A DNA stretch of 64,000 nt from Heterotrichella gracilis (Eukaryota; Sar; Xanthophyceae; Tribonematales; Xanthonemataceae). The notes beneath the pieces are model-generated. The model had not been told where the DNA came from. It saw only the letters and a program-made list of their open reading frames with translations, and made no database searches. The stretch lies in assembly GCA_032358255.1 (NCBI GenBank), contig JAULBX010031813.1, positions 1 to 64,000 on the forward strand, given 5' to 3'. Within the stretch, counting starts at the first letter, position 1. Each line of letters opens with the position of its first letter. The translations under genes and the position numbers were made by a program. Shown in pieces: positions 43,568-55,295 of the stretch.

Positions 43568-45321
43568 ATGGCAACTTCCAGCAAGGAGGATAAAGAGGAG
43601 CAGTACATTCTGCGGGTACAGGACCGCCAGCTGGCGGAAAGCATACGCGCAGAGCTGCAAGCAGACCCCGCACAGGCCGCAGCAGCGACCCCCCTGAACC
43701 TCACCTTCTATGGTACGCCGCTGGTGTGGGTGCCGTAGCCGTGTGGTAGAGTTGTTGCTCTGTGCTGCTGCTGGTGCTGTGTGCCAAGACGGCGCAAGCC
43801 TTACATGCATTGATGGGCGCAAAGCTGGGGGGTCGCAGTTGCCCTGTGGATACCCTGGGGGGCAATGCTAGACAGACTTAAAAATTTTGAATGTCTCTTT
43901 CTCTGTGCATGAATGAATGTTGTGGTAGGTTAGATTAACTCTCGTCTCCCCTTTCCTCCTCATCTTCCTCATCATATACTTCTTCCTTTGGACGTACAGA
44001 GGATGTTACGAGGCTGGGTAGAAGGGATCGGTCTGGCTGCAAGAGGGCCTTGTTATCTTTTATGTCACCCTGCGCGGAACACAGTTTAAGCCCTGCCAAG
44101 ACAGGGTTGTGTGGCGCAAGTTGTGCAAGGGTGGCTGCCCACCTAGCTTTACTGCAGCAGTGCTTGTACTAAACAACTACCTCTTTGACGGTGCAGAAGA
44201 TGACCGGCATGGCGTGTTCAAGTTTGGCGAGCAGGAGTTCCCCACCACAGTGCTGGACCTACCCACGCAAGTGGAGAGCTACAAGTCGTATGATGACGTC
44301 AACCTGGTCAAGATCAACGACATCTCACAGGTGGGCTTGTGGGGCTGGGTGTCCTGTGTGCAATGGGCAGAAACCCTGGTACCTTCAGCAAGAACTACTT
44401 CCTAGGAGGGTGCATCATGACTGGGGGTGTTGGAGTTCTGGCAAGCAATATATGGGGATTTACATGGACGGTCATGCGCAGTCATTTCCCTCCAGATAAT
44501 CAGGCAGTGGGTACAGCTCATGTGCAACGCTCATTGCAAGGAAAAAGGAAGGAAGAAGGGGAAGGCATTTGTGCGCTTTGGATCACAGTGATGTATCCTG
44601 CTGGCCCCAGCACAATCCTCCTGGTGCATTTGCCAACCCAACAGTGTTAAGTCCTGCTTTCGTTGATTTTCCTTGATTTTTCCTGCAGGTGCTGGTGGTG
44701 CAGACCCCAGGCAGCGAACCTGTGCGGGGCACCGAGGCCCGGCATGGCGTGACCCCAGCCATGCGGGATGCCCACAAGCGCCACTTCCGACCGCAGCCTG
44801 TGCCAGACCCCGAGGTCATGAGGAAGGTCGAGGCAGACCTGCTGCGCATCCTGGCGGTGAGCGACGCAGAGCCCTAAACCCGAAACCTTGAATCCTGAAC
44901 CCTGATTTAAACCCGAGGTTATGAGGAAGGTGGAGGCAGACCTGGTGCGCATCCTGGCGGTGAGTGATGCAGAACCCTAAACCCCAGGAAATCTGGCGGT
45001 GGATTCGTATCGTACCACTGATGGAGGTGGTAGCGACAAAAATATTTCTAGATTCGGTGCGTTTTGACTTTGGGCTGAGGCAGATGAGCTGCAATACCTG
45101 GTGGGGGTCATGCAAACCCCCAAATACTAACGAACCATTAACCTGGGGGGGTGATAGCAGACGTGCATTTCCCATCCTTCTGTGTATAACCACGTGGCTC
45201 AAGCTGCGCATGTGGTTTGCAGGGCCATGCCCCAGAAGGGGTGGAGTATGCCGACTACGAAGAGGAGTTCAAGGTGGACGAGCAGGGGAATGGCAGCTGG
45301 GTGGCGTGCGCCAAGCGATGA
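43568..45321 (+). CDS. TAF7: Transcription initiation factor TFIID subunit 7 (TAF7)
   Basis: Four exons: 43568-43712, 44197-44330, 44689-44856, 45223-45321; 181 aa. The N-terminal two thirds are the TAFII55 domain: EEQYILRVQD at the start, then RHGVFKFGEQEFPTTVLDLP and TYDD-like KSYDDVNLVKINDISQ. TAF7 binds TAF1 in the TFIID core and restrains its acetyltransferase activity in other eukaryotes; it acts in the nucleus. The protein ends soon after the domain, near the length of plant TAF7 and shorter than the animal form. A duplicate of the exon 3 end lies in intron 3. Confidence 0.92.
44911..44984 (+). repeat. Intronic copy of TAF7 exon 3 donor edge with telomere-like tail
   Basis: Repeats 44808-44882 through exon end, donor and CAGA.CCCTAAACCC. 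The duplicated unit therefore includes the exon edge, the splice site and the telomere-like word together. Of three exon differences two are synonymous. Confidence 0.95.
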
Positions 45322-46748
45322 CTACTGGGGGCAAGCAATCTTGCCCACTGAAGAGTTTGCGTGAGGAAACCAGGTGTTCATGGCACTGGGGAAGCAGTCA
45401 GCGCTAGCCAGGGCACTGCTAGGCATGCGCTGTGCTGCTAGCCAGTCATTTCTGTGGCAACAGACTGGTATTTGCTACCTACGCAGAGTATTTATTGAGG
45501 GAAGTGGAGTGTATCTCAATCTCCCTTTTTCCAAACATGTTGACAGCCCACCATGTCAAAATTACAGCGTTCATAGCAGGATCAGTGGCTGCACCACTTC
45601 CCAGCCAGCGTGACCCCTTTCGATACGGTACAGCAAAGTATAATACCTTACCTTGTGCCACTTTGACAGAAACATAACTCCATCGCAGTTGTATTATCTG
45701 CTCTCCTGTGATATCGTGGTTTGTGGTAGCTGGGCTTTGCACGTTTCTGCAAGAAAGGGTCATGTTTTCGCGTTGTGACCATCTTTGTGGGGTGTCTAGG
45801 ATGGCACAGGTGTTTGTTCACCTTAAGAAGATTGGTTTGGAGAATTACTCCAGTCTGGTGCGAGGCACCAGGATACCCTGATTGGGACACTTAGGTCGCC
45901 TGCCAACTAAGTGTTGACCAGTTTGTGCATATATCTGCTGGCAAACGGCAAGAGCAGCTAAGTAAGGCATATATGTGCCAGCGCCATCTGTTGGTGACGC
46001 GATACTGGCTTGGTGGTGTGTGGGTTGAGCAAGTGACAACTTGGCTACAGGCGTTCTCATTCCCCTCCCAACAACTTGCAAAGCTGAACTTTTGGTCTGA
46101 AATATAAGGGGCCTAGATAATCAATTCGTGTGGAAATGTTTGTCAACAGCCCAAGTTGCATTAGCGCTAGTACGTACAAGTGCAGGATCTAAACCCCCCA
46201 GATAGTATATCGTCAGTTTGTACAGGCAACTTCGTTTTGCAACTTCTTAGTGCGCTCTCTATGGTGTTACCCCGTCACCATTGCCCTTGCTGGTTGTCTC
46301 TCATCAGCCTGACTGATAGCATGCACGCCATGCCCGTGTGTTGACCCGTTGAAGCTAAAAAGTTGTGGTGAGGAGGCCCTTGCACCCACGCAGCCGTTCT
46401 TGTTCGTATTCTGAGCTGGGTTCTTGCTTCAAAAACAACGACATCAGTGGGCAGTGAAGGGCTTGACGAACCACGACTGCCGTGAGCTTTTTTCCTGCTG
46501 AATTTGCACTACTCCAGCTGGTGAGTTAGTTCCGAACGTTACCCACAAGTTGGTAGCAGGCAATACGTCTGTTCAACAGAGGCCAATATGCATGCATCAA
46601 ATTCTGCAGATGCATGCATGCATAACGCATCACCACCAGCTTCTCATCCAGTGTTCGTCTCAACCACTGCAGGTCAGGTGTTGGGTGTGGACGATGTTGG
46701 AGCCACCTTTTGGAAACCTATGACGAACATCATCACGCTGTGTCCGAT
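45322..46748. other. Intergenic, TAF7 to GT49 gene
   Basis: 1.4 kb. TGCATGCA-type motifs occur at 46588-46598 and 46610-46624, about 150 bp before the next start codon. No gene recognised. Confidence 0.45.
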
Positions 46749-49700
46749 ATGAGTCCCTGTCGGGCCCACCCTACAGCAAAGCTCAGGGCCCTACACTTCC
46801 TGGTCCTTGTGGTGACAGTGATCAAGGTGCGTATGTCCGTGCCCACCAATGCCCATAGATGTGTCACCTGCTCTTATCAAGTCCAACCCACCAGGGTGCA
46901 TGCATTGCACAATACCCGCCCTTGGGCGTCTTGGGTCTTTGGTCAACCACAATTGCCAGCCCAACGTCTCAGCCCACCCAACTCAACAGTGTTTACCCCA
47001 TTGCACCACCCTTGCACAATATGCGTGCCTAGATCCACCGTTCTGCATCTTTGGGCGCAGGTGTGTGTGTGCCTCTCTGAGGAGTCTTGCTACCCCAGCC
47101 TGACAGAGTGGCCCTATGTCGAGGTGTTGGCCAAGTACGAAAACGCCTCCAGGCCTGTGCGGCCAACAGACTTCACCGCGGTCACACAAACCTCCTTCAG
47201 CAGGTGCGCAGCAGGCCCTAGCTGCGCCCCGCTGGGTTCACACACAAATACCCTAGCAGTGAACCCCTGTGGTTCAAACACATTGCCAAGGGGGTCACGG
47301 CAGCTGCTAGTGAACAAGCAGTGCATTGCTGGTGCCTGCGTGTGGGAGGCGATGGTGGCAACATATGATGGACCCCACAGCCGGGCTGCTCACCGAGCTG
47401 CTTGCATTTCCTCATCTAACTGCAAGTTCCTGGCCGCAGCCGCACCCCTGGCTTAGAGTTTAGGGTTGGAGGTCACATCACCTTGCGCCCTTGCACACAA
47501 CACACAACCTCCTCATTGCCCTCATAGGTTGGACAGGCTGTCGGAGCTGTGCAACGCGTGGGACGGCGTGGTCATCGCTGCGGTGTACTCCCCCTTGGTG
47601 ACTGGACAGGTGACATGCTCTTGCATTCTTGAGGACCAGTGTCACAAAATCCAATCACTGAGTTTTACAGCTAAATACTGTAACGAAAGTGGGTAGCATG
47701 AAAGTGCAACCATCCGCCATTGTGGAAACAGCCCTAGGTCTTATTTTGGACGAAGCGTTCTACAGTGCGTGCTTGGCATTAGTGCTTGACTGCACGTATC
47801 CACTTATTGTGCTCCCATTTGTTTATTGCCTAGGTGGTGACTGTGTTCACCGGCAGCCGCGAGCCGCAAACCCTAGGGGACCTGAAGACCCTCCTGCTAG
47901 GGTTCCACAGGGACCACGAGGCAGCGCGGTGCAAGCTCACCCTGCTGCTGTGCGCCTCCAACGAGATGAAGCAGGAGGACACCGCATGGTACCCAATCAA
48001 CGTGCTGCGCAACCACGCGCTGTGGCATGCAACTACTGAGGTGGGTGCACTGGATACTGGAAGCTTGGCAAGGGTTTTCTTGTTCGCTGAGAAGGGTTTT
48101 ATAAGAGGACGAGTGTGCTCACCTGATGGGAAGGTGTCTGGGTAGCATGTGGTGCACAAATCCAGTGAACATGTTTAATGTCATCCAATGAGATGAAGCA
48201 GGAGGACACCGCGTGGTACCCAATCAAAGTGCTGCGCAACCACGCGCTGTGGCACGCGACCACCGAGGTGCGCCGGGGTGCAGAAAACCTTTGTGGAGGG
48301 AAATGCTGTTCTTGGAAACAACGAATAGGGTGGTACCTTCTGTCACAATACGGGTGGTCCCCAGGTGCACGCAACATGGTAAAGCTGAAATCGACACCAA
48401 TGGTTATGCAATTTTGAAGTGCTGTTGACCTTACAAAACCACAATTTCACCCATGCAGCTCGTGTTTCTCCTGGACATTGACTTCCAGCCCAGCGCCTCC
48501 CTCAACTCGCTCATGGCCAGCCAGCCAGCCTACCAGCGCCTGCACCAGCTGTTGACGCGCACCCGCACAGCGGTGGTGATACCCGCATTTGACCTGCTGG
48601 GGAGCCACAATGATGATAAGGTCATGGCGCTGGCAGCCAGGGTGACGGCAGGTGCGCTCAGGGTTTGTAGGGTTTTGGCGGTGCTGACTGCAGGGTTTTG
48701 GCAACCCGCCGCCTGCTGTGGTTGGTTTAGGGTTGCACTAGGGTGTTGGGGTGTGTGGACATGCAGCAAGGAATACATACAGGCAGGGTTGCGCATGGCA
48801 GTGGCTTGCTTTAATCATAATCCCAATAGGCAAATTGTTCACTGTGTGTTGCATAGTAAATGGTACCCACATGGTCAGAGGCGCTTAAACCTTCGTTTTG
48901 CCTTGTGATTGCAGGAGGCAAAGCCGAGCTGCAGCACCAATGGAGCGAGAAACGCATCAAGCCATTCCATTTTCAGACCAAGGAGTACTCCGAAGCTGGG
49001 CACAGCCCAACCAACTACACCCAGTGGAATGCAGGCAGCAAGGCGTACATTATACCCCCTGTGGAGGCAACTGAGATGGGCATGGTGAGCGCGGTTGGGT
49101 GGGGCATAGTTTTGAAAATGCACACCCTGCATGCATGATGATACTGCCATGCCATGCCATGCAACAGATCCTTTAATCTGCGTTACTTGATACTCGACCC
49201 CTGTACTCCACATCAGCAAGCCACACATCACCTACTAGGGAGTTCCTGGCTATCCTGTACCCGCAACACTTGCCAGGCTAATCGAAACTGCATATTCATA
49301 TTGCCCCTGTCCCATCCCATGCCTCAAACTGAGCGCTCACCCTTCCAACCGCCCATGTCCCCAGCGATTTGAGCCCTACACCATCCTGGCGCTAAAACAC
49401 ACCCCTTGGTACGACGAGAGGCTGCGGGGCAGGTACCGCAACAAGGCCATCCACACATACACCCTGCAGACGCACGGCTTCACGTTCGTGGTGCACCCCT
49501 CGGCATATGTGCTGCATGTGCCTCATGCCAAGGCCATGGAGCTGTCCACCTATGGGCGCCAGGTGTTGAAGACGATGGGGAAACGGGTAGGTCACATTAG
49601 GCAACCGGTGGAACATGAATCTGCAGTTGGAACTGGTCTACTCAGCATAGGTATACCTGGCACATGTATTTTGTATATTTCCTTGAAGGAGGACCCGGGG

Positions 49701-50196
49701 TTCCTGGAAACCTGGACAGCTCTGCCCATTGAGCTGTCGCATGCAGAAGCCCATCATCCCGTTAGTCAACAAAAACAACACAATTGATATGTTCTTCTGC
49801 ATGGCGCCGTTTTGTTCTAACAATCCATGGGCCCGCCCTTCCTGTCCTTAGCATTGGCGCATTTAGCACACTGGTGTCTGCATTGTATGTGCCACCTCCT
49901 TGTCTCAATACACCCGGGCGGCACTGCATGTCCACAGAATTGGCGCATCTAGGTCATGTGCACTGCCGTCCATTCCGCATGTGCCACCTCCCTTTGTTGC
50001 CCAACTCTCTTTCGCCTGTCCACAGAATTGGCGCATCCAGCAGACCATCATCCACAAGGATCCTGTTGAGCCCCTCTCCCAGTACACCTGCAGCAACGCA
50101 GAGGCCAAGTTTGGGCCCCGCTGGAACCCAGTGCCCGTGTCGGCCCCAGATGCAACACATTTTTCCACTATCAACGAGCTCATGGCGGAATTGTGA
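46749..50196 (+). CDS. LARGE/B4GAT1-like glycosyltransferase (GT49 family)
   Basis: Eight exons: 46749-46826, 47061-47203, 47528-47609, 47834-48040, 48459-48651, 48915-49084, 49365-49586, 50026-50196; 421 aa. The start is the first in-frame ATG. Residues about 13-25 (LRALHFLVLVVTV) can be a signal anchor, giving the type II topology usual for Golgi enzymes. Family marks: NVLRNHALWHATTELVFLLD with the metal-binding DxD as DID, VVIPAFDL, FEPYTILALKHTPWYDERLRG, and HGFTFVVHPSAYVLHVPHAKA. Known GT49 enzymes add glucuronic acid or N-acetylglucosamine to glycans; the donor and acceptor here cannot be told. Intron copies of exon edges are present in introns 4 and 7. Confidence 0.85.
48187..48272 (+). 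repeat. Intronic copy of GT49 exon 4 donor edge
   Basis: About 80 bases match 47961-48044, from the CCAA.GAGATGAAGCAGG region through the GAG/gt donor. Six codons differ; five changes are synonymous. Confidence 0.95.
49846..49953 (+). repeat. Two intronic copies of GT49 exon 8 acceptor edge
   Basis: TTAGCATTGGCGCAT at 49848 and TCCACAGAATTGGCGCATCT at 49931 repeat the used edge TCCACAGAATTGGCGCATCC at 50019. ATGTGCCACCTCC also recurs in each repeat unit (about 85-90 bp). Confidence 0.9.
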
Positions 50197-51575
50197 CGGA
50201 TTTATGCAAATGGATGCCAAATGGGTACACAATGTGCTGGCTAGCTAATGGCCCAGCAGCAGAATAGGCGCAGCTGTGATTTCACGAGGATGTCATCAGA
50301 CTTTTGCAATGCCAGGTCTTTGTATCACGTTGAGATGACTTATGCCAGTCTTTAGTCATTGTGTGTCTTCCGCGATTGTGTTACAAAACAATGTTGTCGT
50401 CCCTTTGCCGCCAAGGCTTGCTTTTGCCCCATGGTAGCATTTGCCAGGAGCGCCGGGCTGTGCAGCGAGCGATTCAATGATGCTGACTAGGGATTATATG
50501 TTGGGAATAATAGTGATGGCATGCCCTTTTCTGCTGAACTAGTTGGCTGAAGCTCGATTTGCCATTGGCGGAATTCCCTCACCTTAGGCACTCCAGGTAT
50601 AGGGCGTCGTGTAGCGGCTCGATTTTATTGTTTTCTTATTTTTATTTTGTCGTTTGTCTTCCAGGGCATCCGCAACCCTGAAGGATGCTGCCTAAGTCAT
50701 CTTGAAGTTTGCAGCACCTAGCTGCTGCACAATAGTGCAGCCATGAATTGATGGAATAAAGCAAGGGTAATAAGATAATAATAGGTCCTATTATTATCTT
50801 ATTACCCTTGAATAAAGTACCCACAGGTGGCAATTTGCTTTTCACAGGGTTGTAGCACGCACAGCTGAAACCAGCTTGCCATTCAATGACATGTTGAAGC
50901 TTCACGGCACGGCGCCAGCTGAATCTTGGGTACATAGGTGTGAATGCAGAATGTAGATACCATTTGTCTATGCCATCAAATGGTTCATTATATGCGTGCT
51001 GTAGCACTGCCAGTGGGTTTTAGCCTTCAACAGTCATGGCATCGCGCAAACTCCATCACCGAGAATGAAATCCTAGAGTTCACGCTCTAGGGTTTTCTCC
51101 AACAGAGTTGTTGACCCAGTTGCTGTCACGGCACGGCGAAACTAGAAGATAAAGATCCAAAGGCTTTCATGTTGCTATAGCGTGTATCCACAAAAAAGCT
51201 TGTACTGTACGTAACGGGCCTGCGGCTGGTATCTCATATGCATGCATGCATTTCAATGCACAGTGGTTGGCGTCGGTTCAAAGGGAACGGAAACTGCCCT
51301 TACTGAAAAAGTTGTAGGTGATAAAGGATACTGTTCTCTTCACTTATCCAGGCATCAATCCCTATGATCCAGCTTTCCACCTCAGGCATACAGATGCCAG
51401 AGTCACAACCACAGCAGTACATCAGCTGCACCTGCTTTTGATAATCACAGGGTCATCCCAGCTTCTGACAGACCGATGTGCACCTAATACCACTGCCTCT
51501 GACAGGAGGGCAGGTCATCGCAAGCTCACGTCTCACACATAGACTGTGTGACACAGCCCACAGCGGTGCATAGCC
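50197..51575. other. Intergenic, GT49 to SRT1
   Basis: 1.4 kb containing the perfect fold-back at 50762-50810 and a TGCATGCATGCAT motif at 51237-51251. No gene recognised. Confidence 0.5.
50754..50817. repeat. Fold-back element, 24-bp perfect inverted repeat with flanking direct repeat
   Basis: Arms 50762-50785 and 50787-50810 are exact reverse complements around one base. GAATAAAG stands at both outer ends (50754-50761 and 50810-50817), which looks like a target-site duplication of a tiny MITE-like insertion. It could also act as an RNA hairpin; AATAAA words flank it. Confidence 0.8.
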
Positions 51576-54495
51576 ATGGCCACGTTCGACTATGCAGCGC
51601 TGCTGTCGGAGAGGGAAGACCTGGGTGGGCAGCTGGGGGACACCGAGTACTTTGAGGCTCCTGAGGAGTACACACCAAAGGCTGAGCAACTGACGGAGCT
51701 GGTAAGTAGACTGTCTTGGTCCAAAATTAGACCAAGTCTGAAGCTGTGCATACAGTGCAAGTCAGCAGTGCTACTTGGGGAGCACCTGCACGTGCATCGA
51801 CTCAAGCGGACTTTGAGGCTAATTTTGTTTGGCTTTGGGCACTATGTGTGCATGGTGTGCCGCTTGTCTTGGGCGTGCTGCGCCATGCTGTGTGTCAGCA
51901 CTGTGTAAGGCACTGCATTGTATTGCAGATTGCACAGAGCAGGCGGATTGTTATCTTCACCGGCGCTGGCATCTCAACCTCCTGTGGCATACTGGACTTC
52001 AGGTGCGTGTGCCATCCCCTGCCTTAGCAACAGTGCCCCCCTAAACAAAACCCTAAAACCCTATCCCGTGGTACATACCTGCGGGTCACTGTCTCGCTTC
52101 TCCAACTACCAGCAACCAGCTGACTTTTACAGTAGCGGTTGGGTACTCATTCTTATCCTTATTCTCGTTTAATTTTGTGGTGAGCTGACTTTGGTGATGT
52201 GGTGGGCAGAGGGCCTCGCGGCGTGTGGACCTGCAAGAAGGCAAACACGCAGCCTGAGGAGGTGAAAACCCCAATGGAGCTTGTGAAGCCCTCCCTCACG
52301 CATCAGGTAGGCTGCCCGCTGGTGTGGTATTGGTGCATGACCTGTTGCTGCTCATCTTGGCACCCAGAGGACGTGGACAACCATTTGGCTGAACAAAATT
52401 TGTATTTTGACAATTTCCCTTGTATAGCATGGTCATCGAATTCCTCCATTTTCAGGGCTGCAATACCCACCTTCCCCACTCAGCAGGTGCATACGTTGCC
52501 CTTTTTCACCTCCATTCAATCGCATGTCACAGGCCATCGCAGCGCTTGTGGGCTCAGGCAAGGCCACCTGGGTGGTGAGCCAGAACGTGGACAATCTGCA
52601 CCTGCGCAGCGGGGTGCCGGGCTGCAAGCTGGCGGAGCTGCACGGCAACTGCTTCATGGAGGCGTGCAGGGCATGTGGGCGGGAGTACCAGCGGGACTTC
52701 CCCATCCAGTCGGTGCGCAAACCCTAAACCTTAAACCCTGCATCCATTCAGGGTGCATGGGCTGGATCACCTGCTGGATTTTTCAAACAATTGGTGTGTA
52801 GGCTGTTGAGTTGCTGGGCGCATGCATGGACCGTTCGTAAGGCACTGTGTACACATGTGTGCATGTGTACAATTGCAATCACAAGAAAGGTGTTGAAGCC
52901 CGACACAGCGCACACGTACCCTGCACTGCCGTTGATATTACCATGACAGCAATGCTGACTGCCTGCATCCCCCTTCCCTCAAAACCCCTTAACGAGGGTT
53001 CAACCACATTTCCCTTCCCCAAAACGCTCAGGTAGGGTTCAAGCGCACCAAGCGCAAGTGCACCCACTGCGGCGGCCCCCTAAGGGACACTGCACTGGAC
53101 TGGGAGGACCCCCTGCCGGAGGACAAGTACCAGGCCTCTGTGAGCCACGCCCAGGAGGCCGACCTGTGCCTGTGCCTAGGGACATCCCTGCTCATCACCC
53201 CTGCATGCGACATACCGCTCAAGACGGTCAAGAAAGGTTCGGCCATGTGGTGATGGCGTTTTGTTTGGTTTGTGATGCTCATGAGATTGTTTATTGGCAC
53301 ATTGGCATCGGATTGAGTAAATATATTGGGTACAGCAGCCACTGCCATTGGCTGTCAAGACCCTCACCCTTTTCCCACTCCTCACAGGGGGGAAGATGGT
53401 GATCGTCAACCTCCAGAAGACCCCCAAGGACCGCAAGGCAGCCATCGTGATCCGCCAAAAGTGCGACGTGGTCATGCAGATGGCCATGGCCAAGCTGGCC
53501 CTGCCATACCCCCTGTACACACGCCAGGAGCGGGTGCAGATCGGTTGTGAGCAGCTGCCTCCTCGGCCCGTCAAGGCAGGGCTGTCCTGTGTGGCCACCC
53601 TGTTTGTGGAGAGCGTGCACGGGAGGGAGTGCAGCCTGCCGATGGTGCAGTCGGTGGAGCTGAGCTTCCCGGTAGGGTTTTTGGGTCGTAAGAAGGGGAT
53701 TTTTTGGCCCTTTTGGCTGGTTCTTTTGCCCTGAAAATCTCGTCAGCAAACCAGTTGGTGCATGCATGGAAGCATTTGCTTGTTAATTGTTGATTACTAG
53801 TGGTGTCTCACTCATTGCGCACGCCAGCCCCTATCCATAGGTTTCAGATGCAATGAACAGGCATATTATTTTATTATTATTTTTTCACTTTGCCTGCCTG
53901 ACCCTTATGGAACCCGCAATATCCTACCACCCCCAAATGTCTGTCACAGGGCCTGCCAGATGTCCCTCCAGTACACCTCATTGAGCCTCCCTTCAAGCAC
54001 CGACACTCCTTCTCCTCCCCCGGTCCTTTGATTGTAGCATACACACTCCACCTGCACCCCGCGTCGGACCCTGATAAGGCCACAGTCAGCGGCCAATGCA
54101 CCCTGGACATCCTTGATGCAGCTCAATTCCAAATCGAGTGGGAGGATCAGCAGAAAGCGGCTGGGGAGGAACAGAGGCACCAGGCTGCAGCGCGACAGGC
54201 TGCAACTTCTGGGAAAGCAGACCCGGAGGTGGCTGAACCAGGTGCTTCAGATGCACCCAGCACGACGACAGCAGAGCCAAATGGAAATGGTGATCCTGTG
54301 GGGAGTGGTGACGATCCCGGGGAGGCAGGCAATTCCAGCATGCCGCCTGGGGCAGCCAAAAAGGAGCGGCAGCGGGTGCTGTGCACACGGGAGGTGTGCT
54401 TCATCAGCCAGCAGGTGGATTACAATGCGGCAGAGCCAATTGCACCTGGCGTTGGGCACTCAAAGCCGCGCCCTGCCAAGCGTGCTAAGCGGTAG
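51576..54495 (+). CDS. SRT1: NAD-dependent deacylase, plant SRT1/SIRT6-type sirtuin
   Basis: Seven exons: 51576-51701, 51929-52002, 52210-52306, 52533-52712, 53032-53236, 53388-53671, 53950-54495; 503 aa. The sirtuin core has the NAD site GAGISTSCG and [21 protein letters not shown], the catalytic His in ELHGN, and a zinc site [30 protein letters not shown] and [10 protein letters not shown] match the SIRT6/plant SRT1 branch. The region after the core (SVELSFPGLPD, then EPPF) resembles the extra C-terminal domain of plant SRT1, which supports orthology. The last 120 residues are polar and low-complexity. SRT1 proteins remove histone H3 acetyl marks and act in the nucleus. The usual GIPDF reads GILDF here. 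Confidence 0.93.
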
Positions 54496-55295
54496 CAGCT
54501 GGGCTTGAGTAAGTCTCGTGACGCTGCAGCGGTGATCATCATCACTTCTGTTTATATGAGCCAATCTGGCATGCATGCAACATTTCAATAGTCTAGGCAT
54601 GGCAATGCGGGTCAAGGTAAATCAGGAAGTTTTACATGCTAATAGCATGAAAACATTGTCAAGATTCATATGGTTGGAAGTCATGTTCGTAGTTGCGCAG
54701 TGCTAGCTGTTCATAGCGCTCACGTGCACGTGCGTGGGGTGTAGTAACGTTTGCCCTTATTTTGGCCACATTGGCTTAGCCTGCTGTAGCAGCCCTGGAT
54801 CACTCGCCGCGACAAAATCCTCAGTGATCTTTGAGAAATTTTCCGTGACAACGCCATTGCCGGTCAAAATCTTACAATACTGACGTTCAACAACAATCAT
54901 CCTTTGCATAGTGTACGTCAACCATCAAATGATGCAAATGCTCCTACTGATTGCCTGCCCGAGCTCACCTCAGCTCTGCCTGACAGTGTCTGTCACAGTA
55001 TTTTTCAAAAAAAAAGTTCATAATTGCTGGCTTGTGGTGTGCCACCTGGCGCCATGTGCGAGGGCACGTTGTTTCCTTGAGGAACGTGGTATATTTTCTA
55101 CTGGGTCAGGCTATGCTTGGTTTTATTACGCTTGTTCAACCTAATAAGCCTACTTGAGAAATGTAACCGCAAATGAACATCATGGCGTCTTGTGGCAGAT
55201 ACACATGGAATAAAACAATCGAGTGAGATGCGCCACAAGTTTGCTCTATGATATGGTGAGTTGTTCATCTCCATCTAGCCAAACGCACAGCCCCA
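54496..55295. other. Intergenic between convergent SRT1 and DJ-1 genes
   Basis: 0.8 kb, AT-rich, expected to hold both 3' untranslated regions. No other signal recognised. Confidence 0.5.

Noticed and set aside
46710-46748. Longer GT49 start beginning ETYDEHHH.
   Set aside because: It begins with TTG, not ATG. The ATG at 46749 precedes the hydrophobic anchor.
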